Positions 56,579-64,000 of a DNA stretch of 64,000 nucleotides are shown in pieces. The position numbers were made by a program, and so were the translations under genes. The stretch spans positions 1-64,000 of the forward strand of contig NZ_SSND01000002.1 of NCBI RefSeq assembly GCF_004799285.1, given 5' to 3'. Below the pieces are notes generated by a model. That model saw only the letters and a program-made list of their open reading frames with translations. It searched no databases and had not been told where the DNA came from. Every line of letters begins with the position of its first letter. The stretch's first letter is position 1. The stretch comes from Aliigemmobacter aestuarii (GTDB taxonomy: Bacteria > Pseudomonadota > Alphaproteobacteria > Rhodobacterales > Rhodobacteraceae).

Positions 56579-57625
56579 ATGACGCATCCGATCACCCCCG
56601 ATCTGGCAGGCCCCCTGCTGACATCGCCGCCGCCCGCCCATCCGGTGGACGAGGTTCTGGCGCTGGCGCGCGCCCATTTCGGCCTGACCGGGCAGGCGCG
56701 CCGCCTGACCTCGGAACGCGACCTGAACCTGTTCCTCGACGGGCCGGAAGGCCGCTTTGTCGTCAAGGTGACGAACGCGGCCGAACCGGCCGAGGCGACC
56801 GATTTCCAGACCCGTGCGTTGCGCCACATCGCCAGCCGCGACCCCGCGCTGCCTGTGCCCCGCGTGGTGCCCGCACTGGACGGGTGCGCTGCCGTGCCCT
56901 TGCCGGGCGGCCATCTGCTGCGGGTGCTGAGCTGGGTCGAGGGCCTGCCGATGCATCAGGCCACGCCCTCGGACGGCCTGCGCGCCAGCCTTGGCGGAAT
57001 GGCCGCGCGGCTGACCCGCGCGCTTGAAGGTTTCGCCCATCCCGCCGCCGCCCATGTCCTGCAATGGGACATCAAGCAGGCCGCGGGCCTGCGGCCGATG
57101 CTTCCCGCGATCGCCGACCCCGACCTGCGCGCGCTGGCCACGGACTGGATCGACCGCTTCGACAGCGCGATCGCCCCGCGGCTGCCGGACCTACCCTGGC
57201 AGGTCGTCCACGCCGACCTGAACCCGCACAATGTGCTGATGGACCCGGACGACCCCGCGTCGGTGGCCGGCGTGCTGGATTTCGGCGACATGGTGGAAAC
57301 CCCGCGCATCTGCGACCTGGCGGTCGCGGCAAGCTATCACTGCGACCCGGCCGCGCCCGTCCTGTCGCTGGCCGGGGTGATCCGCGCCTGGCACCGCATC
57401 CTGCCGATGACACCGGGCGAACAGGCGCTGATTCTCGATCTTGCGGCGATCCGGATGGTGACGACCATCACGCTGGCCAGCTGGCGCGCGGCGCGCTATC
57501 CGGACAATGCCGCCTATATCTTGCGCAACCTGCCCGCATCCTCTGCCGGGCTTCAGGCCCTGTCGGCCCTGCCGCGCGACCTCGCCCGATCCCGCCTTGC
57601 CGCCGAACTGGAGTCACAGCCATGA
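56579..57625 (+). CDS. Aminoglycoside phosphotransferase-fold kinase (hydroxylysine-kinase-like)
   Basis: A 348-residue small-molecule kinase. Brenner-type catalytic motif HADLNPHN (211-218, D213) and the metal-binding DFGD (234-237) are intact; K63 in FVVKVTN is the expected ATP lysine. The fold is APH/HipA-like, similar to hydroxylysine kinase and homoserine-kinase-like enzymes. Its stop overlaps the class III PLP enzyme gene as ATGA, so the pair should act in sequence: phosphorylation of an amino alcohol or hydroxy amino acid, then PLP-dependent elimination. Substrate unknown. Confidence 0.78.
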   Translation: MTHPITPDLAGPLLTSPPPAHPVDEVLALARAHFGLTGQARRLTSERDLNLFLDGPEGRFVVKVTNAAEPAEATDFQTRALRHIASRDPALPVPRVVPALDGCAAVPLPGGHLLRVLSWVEGLPMHQATPSDGLRASLGGMAARLTRALEGFAHPAAAHVLQWDIKQAAGLRPMLPAIADPDLRALATDWIDRFDSAIAPRLPDLPWQVVHADLNPHNVLMDPDDPASVAGVLDFGDMVETPRICDLAVAASYHCDPAAPVLSLAGVIRAWHRILPMTPGEQALILDLAAIRMVTTITLASWRAARYPDNAAYILRNLPASSAGLQALSALPRDLARSRLAAELESQP

Positions 57626-58947
57626 CCGATCCGCAACCGAAACCCGGCGTCATGGTCAATGCCTATGTCCCCGGAAAGGGCGACCTGCCGCCCGATGATG
57701 CAGCCCTCGTCGCCCGCAGGCAGGCGGCGCTTGGCCCCGCCTACCGGCTGTTCTACGAAACCCCGGTGCACCTGGTGCGGGGCGAAGGCGTCTGGCTCTA
57801 TGACCGGCAGGGCGAGGCCTATCTCGACACCTACAACAACGTGGCCTGCGTGGGCCACTGCCACCCCCATGTCGTGCAGGCGATGACCGCGCAGGCCGCC
57901 ACCTTCGCCAGCCACACGCGCTATCTGCACGATACGGTGGTGGATTATGCCGAACGCCTGCTGGCCACCATGCCCGCCGGAATCGGGCACATGATGTTCA
58001 CCTGTACCGGGTCCGAGGCGAACGACCTTGCCTTCCGCATCGCGCGCGAGGCGACCGGAGGCACCGGCATCATCGTGACCGAGAACGCCTATCACGGTGT
58101 CACGCTGGCGGTGGCAGAAGCCTCGCCCTCGCTTGGCACGGGCGTCCCGCTCGGCGCGCATGTCCGCACCATCCCGCCGCCCGACCCGGCGCGGCTTGGC
58201 CCCGATGTCGGCACGGCCTTCGCCGCCGAGGTGCAGCGCGCGATCGACGACCTGAAGCGCCACGGCATCCGCCCCGCAGCGCTTCTGGTCGACACGATCT
58301 TTTCCTCGGACGGGGTCTTTGCCGATCCGCCCGGCTTCCTCGCCCCGGCGGCCGATGCGATCCGTGCTGCAGGCGGCCTCTTCATCGCCGACGAGGTGCA
58401 ACCGGGCTTCGGGCGCACCGGCGCGGGCATGTGGGGCTTTGCCCGCCACGGGCTCGTTCCCGACATGATCAGCATGGGCAAGCCGATGGGCAACGGCTAT
58501 CCGGTCGCGGGCCTTGCGATGCGCCCCGACGTGATCGCCGAATTCGGCGCCCGCGCGCGCTATTTCAACACCTTCGGCGGCAATGCCGTGGCCGCCGCCA
58601 CCGCCGCCGCCGTGCTGGACGTGATCGAGGACGAGGGCCTGATCGCCAATGCCCGCGACGTCGGCGCCTATCTGCGCGACGGCCTTGCCGACCTATGCCG
58701 CCGCCACGAGACATTGGGCACGATCCGCGCCGCGGGCCTGTTCATCGGGGCCGACATCCTGACCGACGGCAAGCCCGACGGTGCCCGCGCTGTCCGCGTC
58801 GTCAACGCGCTGCGCCGCAACCGCGTGCTGATCTCGGCCTCGGGCCCCAGGGGCGAAAGCCTCAAGATCCGCCCGCCCCTGCCGTTCTCGCGGGCGAATG
58901 CCGATCTTTTCCTTGACCGGCTGGATCAGGCGCTGAAGGCCAACTGA
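57622..58947 (+). CDS. Class III PLP enzyme, phospholyase-like (AGXT2L group)
   Basis: A 441-residue fold-type I PLP enzyme. PLP lysine K287 lies in SMGKPMGNGYP, the pyridine-contacting D257 in LFIADEVQPGFGRTG. The N-terminal segment LFYETPVHLVRGEGVWLYD and the YLDTYNNVACVGHCHP motif closely resemble ethanolamine-phosphate and phosphohydroxylysine phospho-lyases rather than ordinary aminotransferases. With the kinase it would degrade a hydroxylated amine via its phosphate. ATGA overlap with the kinase. An aminotransferase role remains possible. Confidence 0.8.
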   Translation: MTDPQPKPGVMVNAYVPGKGDLPPDDAALVARRQAALGPAYRLFYETPVHLVRGEGVWLYDRQGEAYLDTYNNVACVGHCHPHVVQAMTAQAATFASHTRYLHDTVVDYAERLLATMPAGIGHMMFTCTGSEANDLAFRIAREATGGTGIIVTENAYHGVTLAVAEASPSLGTGVPLGAHVRTIPPPDPARLGPDVGTAFAAEVQRAIDDLKRHGIRPAALLVDTIFSSDGVFADPPGFLAPAADAIRAAGGLFIADEVQPGFGRTGAGMWGFARHGLVPDMISMGKPMGNGYPVAGLAMRPDVIAEFGARARYFNTFGGNAVAAATAAAVLDVIEDEGLIANARDVGAYLRDGLADLCRRHETLGTIRAAGLFIGADILTDGKPDGARAVRVVNALRRNRVLISASGPRGESLKIRPPLPFSRANADLFLDRLDQALKAN

Positions 58948-58996
58948 CCTTCATTCTGGGTCAAATATCCCGGGGGATCCGGGGGGCAGCGCCCCT
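58948..58996 (+). repeat. Dispersed GC-rich repeat, copy R9
   Basis: Starts at the base after the aminotransferase-like stop: CCTTCATTCTGGGTCAAATA, then G5, ATCC, G6, CAGCG, C4. It is followed at once by the CGTACG palindrome, so the 76-base convergent gap is made up wholly of two structured elements. Confidence 0.87.
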
Positions 58997-58997
58997 T

Positions 58998-59029
58998 GGC
59001 TAAAATTCTTCGTACGAAGAATTTCAGCC
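58998..59029. repeat. CGTACG-centred palindrome at the gap 3' end
   Basis: GGCT and AGCC flank a perfect inverted repeat centred on TTCGTACGAA; one mismatched pair in 16. It overlaps the stop codon of the second gap gene (59024-59026). It shares its core and flanking AAATTC-type arms with the palindrome between cbbL and cbbS, so both gap2 and cbb carry one. Confidence 0.85.
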
Positions 59030-59995
59030 CCCCATCCGCCGCGCCACGTCCAGCATGCGGTTGGAAAAGCCCCATTCGTTGTCATACCAGCCAAAGACCC
59101 GCAAAAGCCCGCCGGCTGTCGTCCGTGTCTCGGGGCAGGCCATCACGATGCTTTCCGGCCGCGCCCGAAGGTCCGTGGACACCAGGGGCCGGTCCGTGGC
59201 GCCGATCACGCCGCCCGCTGCGCGGAAGGCCGCGTTCACCGCCTCGATCTCCGGGCGCGCCTCGGTCAGCACGGTGAAATCCACTGCCGAAACGCTGGCC
59301 GTCGGCACCCGCACCGCAGCCCCCTCGATCCGCCCGGCAAGATCCGGCAGAACCCGGTCCAGCAATCTTTGCGCGCTGGTCGTCGTCGGCACCATCGACA
59401 GCGCCGCCGCGCGCGAGCGTGCGAAATCCGCTGCGGGCGCATCCACCGTGGGCTGGCTGCCCGTGTAGCAATGGATCGTCGTCATCCAGCCGGTGACGAT
59501 CCCCCATTCAGCATGGATCAGCCGCGCCAGCGGCGCCAGCGCGTTCGTCGTGCAGGAGGCGTTCGACACGATCCGATGATCGCCCAGCGACGCCTCGTTC
59601 GCGCCAAGGACCACGGTGAATTCCGCCGCCGATGAGGGCCCCGAGATCAGGATCCGCCCGGCCCCCGCGCGCAGGCCGCGTTCGGCCACCTCGCGTGCCT
59701 CGGCCCGGCCGGTGCATTCCATCACCAGATCGACCCCCGAAAGGTCCAGCGTCGAGATGTCGGGCGTCCGGTGCAGCGGAATCGCGCGGCCGTCCACGAC
59801 CAGCGCCCCATCCGCAAGCGCGACGCTGCCCTGCCAGGGGCCGAAGACGCTGTCATATTCGAACAGATAGGCGCACATCTCGGGCGCGGCGATGTCGTTG
59901 ATCCCCGCGATCTCGATTCCGGGGCCAGCGCCTTTCGCCCAGGCACGCAGGACGCTGCGGCCGATCCGCCCAAACCCGTTGATGAAGACCCGCAT
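59024..59995 (-). CDS. Second glyceraldehyde-3-phosphate dehydrogenase-like protein (GAPDH/Epd paralogue)
   Basis: A 323-residue type I GAPDH-fold enzyme: NGFGRIGRSVLRAW (NAD-binding), catalytic C148 in SNASCTTNALAPL, H175 in TTIHCYTG, C-terminal [12 protein letters not shown]. It is divergent in places where GAPDH is usually constant: PTTTSAQRL replaces the usual PTSTGAAK-like segment, and the substrate loop reads SQPTVDAP. Erythrose-4-phosphate dehydrogenase or a specialised GAPDH are both possible. It is on the bhc strand, 127 bases after bhcD. Confidence 0.85.
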   Translation of the reverse strand: MRVFINGFGRIGRSVLRAWAKGAGPGIEIAGINDIAAPEMCAYLFEYDSVFGPWQGSVALADGALVVDGRAIPLHRTPDISTLDLSGVDLVMECTGRAEAREVAERGLRAGAGRILISGPSSAAEFTVVLGANEASLGDHRIVSNASCTTNALAPLARLIHAEWGIVTGWMTTIHCYTGSQPTVDAPAADFARSRAAALSMVPTTTSAQRLLDRVLPDLAGRIEGAAVRVPTASVSAVDFTVLTEARPEIEAVNAAFRAAGGVIGATDRPLVSTDLRARPESIVMACPETRTTAGGLLRVFGWYDNEWGFSNRMLDVARRMGG

Positions 59996-60122
59996 GGCGC
60001 GCCCCTGTGCCTTGTCTCGTGCCGCGATGCGCAGTCAGATCACGCCTGACCGCCGCCCGCAACCAGCGAAACCAAACTTGATCAAAAGGATAGGGCCTCT
60101 GCCCCGCGGCTGCCGGGCGCTT

Positions 60123-61076
60123 TCAGACCAAAACCTCGATCCCGAGGCCCCGCTCCTCGGCGCGGCGCAGCGCGATCCCTGCCACCGCCAGATCCTGCAA
60201 GCCGACGCCAGTTCCGTCAAAAAGCGTGATCTCGTCGGGCGACCGGCGACCAGGATGCGCGCCGGTCAGAACCTCACCCAGGGGTGTGATCGCCTCGGCC
60301 CGCAGGCTGCCCGCGGCCACCGCATGCTGCGCCTCGCCGATCGTGATGCTTTGCGCCACCTCGTCGGTGAAGACCCGGGCCGAAGCCACAAGGGCTGGAT
60401 CGACCTCCTGCTTGCCCTTCGTGTCGGTGCCCATGCAGGCCAGATGGGTGCCGGGCGCGACATGTGGGGCCATCAGGCTGGCCGCCGGGGCCGAGGTGAT
60501 GGTGATGATCGCATCGGCCTCGACCATCCGCTCCAGCGGCACGGCCTCGAACGGAAGGCCCAGTTCGGCCGCCACCGCACCAAGGCGCGGCAGCATCTCG
60601 GGGTGCAGGTTCCAGGCGATGACCCTTTCGAAGCGGCGCACCCGCGCCGCCGCGCGCAATTGGAACTGCGCCTGATGCCCGGCGCCCACGATGCCCAGCA
60701 CGCGCGCCTCGGGCCGGGCCAGCCGGTCGATCGAAATCGCACTCGCTGCGGCGGTGCGCAGCGCGGTCAAGAGGTTGCCGCCCACCATCGCGCGGGGCAC
60801 TCCGGTTTCCGGGTCGAACAGGATCACCACCGACTGGTGGTTGATCATGCCCCGCGCGGCATTGCCGGGAAAATATCCGCCCGATTTCACGCCCAGTGCC
60901 CCCGGCATGATCCCCGACTTGAAGCCGTATTGCCGCCCCTCGCCCAGTGCCTCGCGCACGACGGGAAAATTCCGCGCCTCGCCTTCGGCCATCGCGGCAA
61001 AGGCGGCCTCGACGGCGGCGTGGGCGTCTTCGGGGGTGACCAGATCGGCGATCAGGGATTCGGGGATGATAAGCAT
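60123..61076 (-). CDS. bhcD: Iminosuccinate reductase BhcD (ornithine cyclodeaminase family)
   Basis: A 317-residue member of the ornithine cyclodeaminase/mu-crystallin family with Rossmann motif GIVGAGHQAQFQL (around residues 128-140), KSGGYFPGN in the substrate domain and GTDTKGKQEVD. In the beta-hydroxyaspartate cycle BhcD reduces iminosuccinate to L-aspartate, regenerating the amino donor. The assignment rests on its position after bhcA-bhcB-bhcC in the conserved order. Start ATG 61076 (MLIIPESLIADL) has GAGG upstream. Eighty-three bases separate it from bhcC. Confidence 0.88.
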   Translation of the reverse strand: MLIIPESLIADLVTPEDAHAAVEAAFAAMAEGEARNFPVVREALGEGRQYGFKSGIMPGALGVKSGGYFPGNAARGMINHQSVVILFDPETGVPRAMVGGNLLTALRTAAASAISIDRLARPEARVLGIVGAGHQAQFQLRAAARVRRFERVIAWNLHPEMLPRLGAVAAELGLPFEAVPLERMVEADAIITITSAPAASLMAPHVAPGTHLACMGTDTKGKQEVDPALVASARVFTDEVAQSITIGEAQHAVAAGSLRAEAITPLGEVLTGAHPGRRSPDEITLFDGTGVGLQDLAVAGIALRRAEERGLGIEVLV

Positions 61077-61159
61077 GGGGGCCTCGTTTCCCGCCGCACC
61101 GGCGGGGTGGATCGGAATACCGGGTGGCCCCGCCCAGGGGGCCGCCCGGTCAACGGGTC

Positions 61160-62323
61160 TCAATAAGCCTTGCCGCGCGCCGAGACGGGCCAGACGCATT
61201 CGACCTTGCCGTTCCGCACGCCCACATACCAGTCATGCACGTTGCAGGTCGGATCGCAGTGACCGGGCACGAGGCGCAGCTTGTCGCCCACCTTCAGAAC
61301 GCCCTGCGAATCCTCGATGACGCCGTGTTCGTCGCTGCACTTGATGTATTTCACATCTGTCCGGCCGAAGATCACCGGCAGGCCGCTGTCCACCGATTGC
61401 GCCTTGAGCCCTGCATCGCAGATCGCCCGGTCGGCCTTCACATGGCTCATGACGCTGGTCAGGATGAACAGCGCATTCTCGAACTCGGTCTGGTCGATGC
61501 GGTTCCCGTCCTTGTCGAGGATCCGGCCGTAATCGGCATCCATGAAGGCATAGGAGCCGCACTGCAATTCGTTGTAAACGCCCGAGTTACCTTCGAAGTA
61601 ATAGGAGCCGGTGCCGCCGCCGCCGACGATGTCGCAGGTCAACCCCTCGGCCGCCAGCGCATCGACCGCGTCCTTCACCATCGCCACGGCGATGTCGATC
61701 TTGGCCTTGCGGTCCTCATAGCGGTCCATGTGCTGCATCGCGCCCTGATAGGCCTGGATGCCCGCGAAACGCAGCCCCGGCGCCGCCGCGATCGCCTTCG
61801 CAAGCGCCACCACGGCGGGGGTCGAGGTCACGCCGCAACGCCCCGCGCCGCAGTCGATTTCCACCAGACATTCGATCTGCGTGCCATGCCTGACCGCCGC
61901 CGCCGACAGGTCGGCCACATTGGCCGGATCGTCAACACAGACGATCGCCCGCGCGCCCAGCTTCGGCAGCCGCGCCAGACGGTCGATCTTGGCCTTGTCG
62001 CGCACCTGATTGCTGACCAGCACATCCCGGATACCGCCACGGGCAAAGACCTCGGCCTCGCTGACCTTCTGGCAGCAGACCCCGCAGGACCCGCCCAGAC
62101 GTTCCTGCAGCTTCGCCACGTCCACCGACTTGTGCATCTTGCCATGCACCCGGTGGCGGACGCCCACCGCACGCGCGAAATCGCCCATCTTCACGATGTT
62201 GCGTTCCAGCGCGTCCAGATCCAGCACCAGGCACGGCGTCTGGATGTCGGCCTCGTCCATCCCCGGCAGGGCGGGGATGTCGTAACCCACTTCCAAACCA
62301 TCGAAATTCGCATGCGTGTTCAT
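61160..62323 (-). CDS. bhcC: Beta-hydroxyaspartate aldolase BhcC
   Basis: A 387-residue fold-type III PLP enzyme of the D-threonine aldolase/DSD1 family. The PLP lysine is K62 in RVHGKMHKS, and the C-terminal metal site is HCDPTCNVHDWY. In the cycle it condenses glycine and glyoxylate to erythro-beta-hydroxyaspartate. Four bases separate it from the bhcB stop, and AAAGGG precedes its ATG. Family identity is clear; specificity is inferred from the operon, since D-threonine aldolase-like activity would look the same. Confidence 0.9.
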   Translation of the reverse strand: MNTHANFDGLEVGYDIPALPGMDEADIQTPCLVLDLDALERNIVKMGDFARAVGVRHRVHGKMHKSVDVAKLQERLGGSCGVCCQKVSEAEVFARGGIRDVLVSNQVRDKAKIDRLARLPKLGARAIVCVDDPANVADLSAAAVRHGTQIECLVEIDCGAGRCGVTSTPAVVALAKAIAAAPGLRFAGIQAYQGAMQHMDRYEDRKAKIDIAVAMVKDAVDALAAEGLTCDIVGGGGTGSYYFEGNSGVYNELQCGSYAFMDADYGRILDKDGNRIDQTEFENALFILTSVMSHVKADRAICDAGLKAQSVDSGLPVIFGRTDVKYIKCSDEHGVIEDSQGVLKVGDKLRLVPGHCDPTCNVHDWYVGVRNGKVECVWPVSARGKAY

Positions 62324-62327
62324 GGTC

Positions 62328-63299
62328 TTACCCTTTCATCCAAGGCAGGCGGTCAAGGTCCACATTGCCGCCGGTAATGATCACCCCGACGCGCTTTCCG
62401 CGGAAAACCTCGGGGTTCTTCAGGATCGTCGCCAGCGGCACGGCGCAGGACGGCTCGATCACGATCTTCATCCGCTTCCACGTCGTCTTCATCGCCTCGA
62501 CGATCTCGTCCTCCTCAGCGGTCAGCACATCGGTGACGTGGTTCTTCACGAAATGCCAGGTCAGGTCCTTCAGCGGCACCTTCAGCCCGTCGGCCACCGT
62601 TTCCGGCGCGTCATCGGCGATGATATGGCCCGCGCGGAAGCTGCGTGCCGCATCGTCGGCGTTCTTCGGCTCGGCGGCATAGATCCTGACCCCCGGCGCG
62701 ATATTGGAAAGCGTCAGGCACGTGCCCGAGATCATGCCACCGCCCCCGATCGGCGCCACGACCGCCTCCAGCCCCTCGACCTGCTCCATCAGCTCGCGCG
62801 AACAGGTGCCCTGCCCCGCGATCACGCGCGGATCGTTGTAAGGATGGACGAATTCCGCCCCCGTGCGGGCCTGAACCTCGGCAAAGACCGCCTCGCGGCT
62901 GGTGGTCGAGGGTTCGCATTCCGTGATCTGACCGCCATAGCCGCGCACGGCATCCTTCTTGGCCTGCGGCGCGGTGCGCGGCATCACGACATGGCAGGGA
63001 ATGCCCCGCCGACCGGCCGCATAGGACAGGCTCAGCGCATGGTTGCCGCTGGAATGGGTGGCCACACCCTTCGCCGCCTCCGCGTCGCTCAGCCCGAAAA
63101 CCGCGTTGCAGGCCCCGCGCACCTTGAAGGCGCCCGCCTTCTGGAAGTTCTCGCACTTGAAGAACAGCTCCGCCCCCGTCAGCGCGTTCAGATAGGACGA
63201 GGTCAGCACCGGCGTGCGGTGAACGTAAGGGCGGATCCGCTCATGCGCCGCGATCACATCGTCAAACTCGGGGATCACCATCCCCTCCATCGTCTTCAT
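62328..63299 (-). CDS. bhcB: Beta-hydroxyaspartate dehydratase BhcB
   Basis: A 323-residue fold-type II PLP enzyme related to threonine dehydratase and serine racemase. PLP lysine K59 is in QKAGAFKVRGA, phosphate-binding loop is GGGGMISG, and SSGNHA is conserved. It converts erythro-beta-hydroxyaspartate to iminosuccinate. I chose ATG 63299 (MKTMEGMVIPEFDD), because AAAGGG lies six bases upstream; this signal is part of repeat R10. An ATG at 63314 inside the repeat would add five residues. Confidence 0.9.
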   Translation of the reverse strand: MKTMEGMVIPEFDDVIAAHERIRPYVHRTPVLTSSYLNALTGAELFFKCENFQKAGAFKVRGACNAVFGLSDAEAAKGVATHSSGNHALSLSYAAGRRGIPCHVVMPRTAPQAKKDAVRGYGGQITECEPSTTSREAVFAEVQARTGAEFVHPYNDPRVIAGQGTCSRELMEQVEGLEAVVAPIGGGGMISGTCLTLSNIAPGVRIYAAEPKNADDAARSFRAGHIIADDAPETVADGLKVPLKDLTWHFVKNHVTDVLTAEEDEIVEAMKTTWKRMKIVIEPSCAVPLATILKNPEVFRGKRVGVIITGGNVDLDRLPWMKG

Positions 63300-63305
63300 C
63301 TCAAG

Positions 63306-63364
63306 CCCTTTCATTCTGGCTCAAATATCCTCGGGGGGTCCGGGGGGCAGACAGCCCCCCGGCC
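63306..63364 (+). repeat. Dispersed GC-rich repeat, copy R10, between bhcA and bhcB
   Basis: CTTTCATTCTGGCTCAAATA, then TCC, TC and G6, TCC, G6-CAGACAG-C6, GG. It is the most complete copy. On the bhc (minus) strand the hairpin comes first after the bhcA stop and the box leads into the bhcB ribosome binding site and start. Confidence 0.9.
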
Positions 63365-63371
63365 TTCCCGC

Positions 63372-64000
63372 CTATTCCGCCGCCATGGCCAGCGCCGGCA
63401 CGCTGCCGCGGAACCAGTCCTGCGCCGCGGCCACGCCCGATCCAAGCCGCACGTTCCAGCCAAGATCGGCCATGCACATCTCGGCCGTCGCCAGACCCGA
63501 CAGCACCATCACGTCGGTCAGCATCCCCAGATGTCCGATGCGGAACACCTTGCCCGCGACCTCGCCCAGACCCACGCCGAAGGCCATGCCGTACTTGTCG
63601 GCGGCCAGTTTCACGAGGTCGGTGCCGTTGCAGCCCTCGGGCACGACAACCGCCGTCACCGTGTCCGAGAAAAGATCGGGCGTCGCCGCGCAGGGGCGCA
63701 TGCCCCAGGCCGCCACCGCCCGGCGCACGCCTTCGGCCAGCCGATGATGGCGGGCAAAGACGGCCTCCATCCCCTCGTCCTCCAGCATCTCGACCGACCG
63801 GGCGAGGCCGGCGATCAGCCCCACCGCCGGGGTGTAGGGATAGCCACCGGCGGCATAGGTGCGCGCCATGTCGCGGAAGTCGAAAAAGGTGCGCGGCAGG
63901 GTCGCGCTTTCCATCGCGTCCAGCGCCTTGCGGCTGACACCCACGATGGCCAGGCCCGCGGGCAGCATGAACCCTTTCTGGCTGCCGGTCACGGCGATAT
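63372..64000 (-). CDS. bhcA: Aspartate-glyoxylate aminotransferase BhcA, C-terminal part (partial)
   Basis: The last 208 codons of a fold-type I PLP aminotransferase of the serine/alanine-glyoxylate aminotransferase class; the start lies beyond 64000. The visible part begins IAVTGSQKGFMLPAGLAIVG, in which the lysine is the PLP Schiff-base residue. BhcA transfers the amino group of aspartate to glyoxylate, giving glycine and oxaloacetate. TAG stop at 63372-63374. A serine-glyoxylate aminotransferase would look alike, but the bhcBCD neighbours decide for BhcA. The regulator bhcR would lie outside the window. Confidence 0.9.
   Translation of the reverse strand, partial: IAVTGSQKGFMLPAGLAIVGVSRKALDAMESATLPRTFFDFRDMARTYAAGGYPYTPAVGLIAGLARSVEMLEDEGMEAVFARHHRLAEGVRRAVAAWGMRPCAATPDLFSDTVTAVVVPEGCNGTDLVKLAADKYGMAFGVGLGEVAGKVFRIGHLGMLTDVMVLSGLATAEMCMADLGWNVRLGSGVAAAQDWFRGSVPALAMAAE

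Overview
The window looks like chromosomal DNA of a GC-rich alphaproteobacterium of the order Rhodobacterales (Rhodobacter/Paracoccus-like). This rests on a red-type RuBisCO operon with CbbX, a class II ribonucleotide reductase, XdhABC next to a BMP-type nucleoside ABC transporter, a beta-hydroxyaspartate cycle operon as known from Paracoccus, and many small GC-rich intergenic repeats. Almost all DNA is coding. I see no rRNA, tRNA, CRISPR array, prophage or transposase.

Layout. 1-6827 (+): Calvin-Benson-Bassham operon, end of gap, then cbbA-cbbL-cbbS-cbbX-cbbE-(peroxiredoxin-like)-cbbZ-cbbY. 6853-8988: divergent LysR regulator and tartrate/D-malate-type dehydrogenase. 9019-23363: housekeeping and unassigned genes: nrdJ, a DUF1489 protein, a DUF429-like protein, an EamA transporter, a pentein hydrolase, the overlapping hisS-hisZ-hisG operon, slyX, an AbrB-family membrane protein and dnaE. 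23589-33191 (+): xdhABC followed by a complete nucleoside/purine-type ABC transporter, ending in a clear terminator. 33363-36428: FAD oxidoreductase, DUF938 methyltransferase, AhpD-like protein, GH25 lipoprotein. 36448-41449: dabA-dabB inorganic carbon uptake pair with divergent LysR. 41559-44060: dimethylglycine/sarcosine dehydrogenase-like enzyme. 44316-47498: zinc regulon znuB-znuC-zur divergent from znuA. 47562-48536: aldose epimerase. 48592-56511: urate-to-ureidoglycolate pathway (puuD, LysR, uraH, puuE-uraD fusion, ureidoglycine aminohydrolase, allA, NCS2 permease). 56579-58947: kinase and class III PLP enzyme pair. 59024-64000 (-): second gap, then bhcD, bhcC, bhcB and partial bhcA.

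How the parts could fit together. RuBisCO oxygenation gives 2-phosphoglycolate, which CbbZ turns into glycolate and hence glyoxylate. Purine breakdown through AllA also ends in glyoxylate. The beta-hydroxyaspartate cycle assimilates glyoxylate to oxaloacetate. One 64-kb neighbourhood thus carries two glyoxylate sources and a carbon-conserving sink, plus a CO2/bicarbonate uptake system (DabAB) that would limit oxygenation. This linkage is inference from gene content.

The most unusual DNA-level feature is a family of ten GC-rich repeats (R1-R10), each with a conserved TTCA(n)CTG...AAATA box and a G-run/C-run hairpin. Eight are intergenic or at gene ends, but one lies in frame inside xdhA and one in frame inside xdhB, where they add proline/glycine-rich linkers to the proteins.
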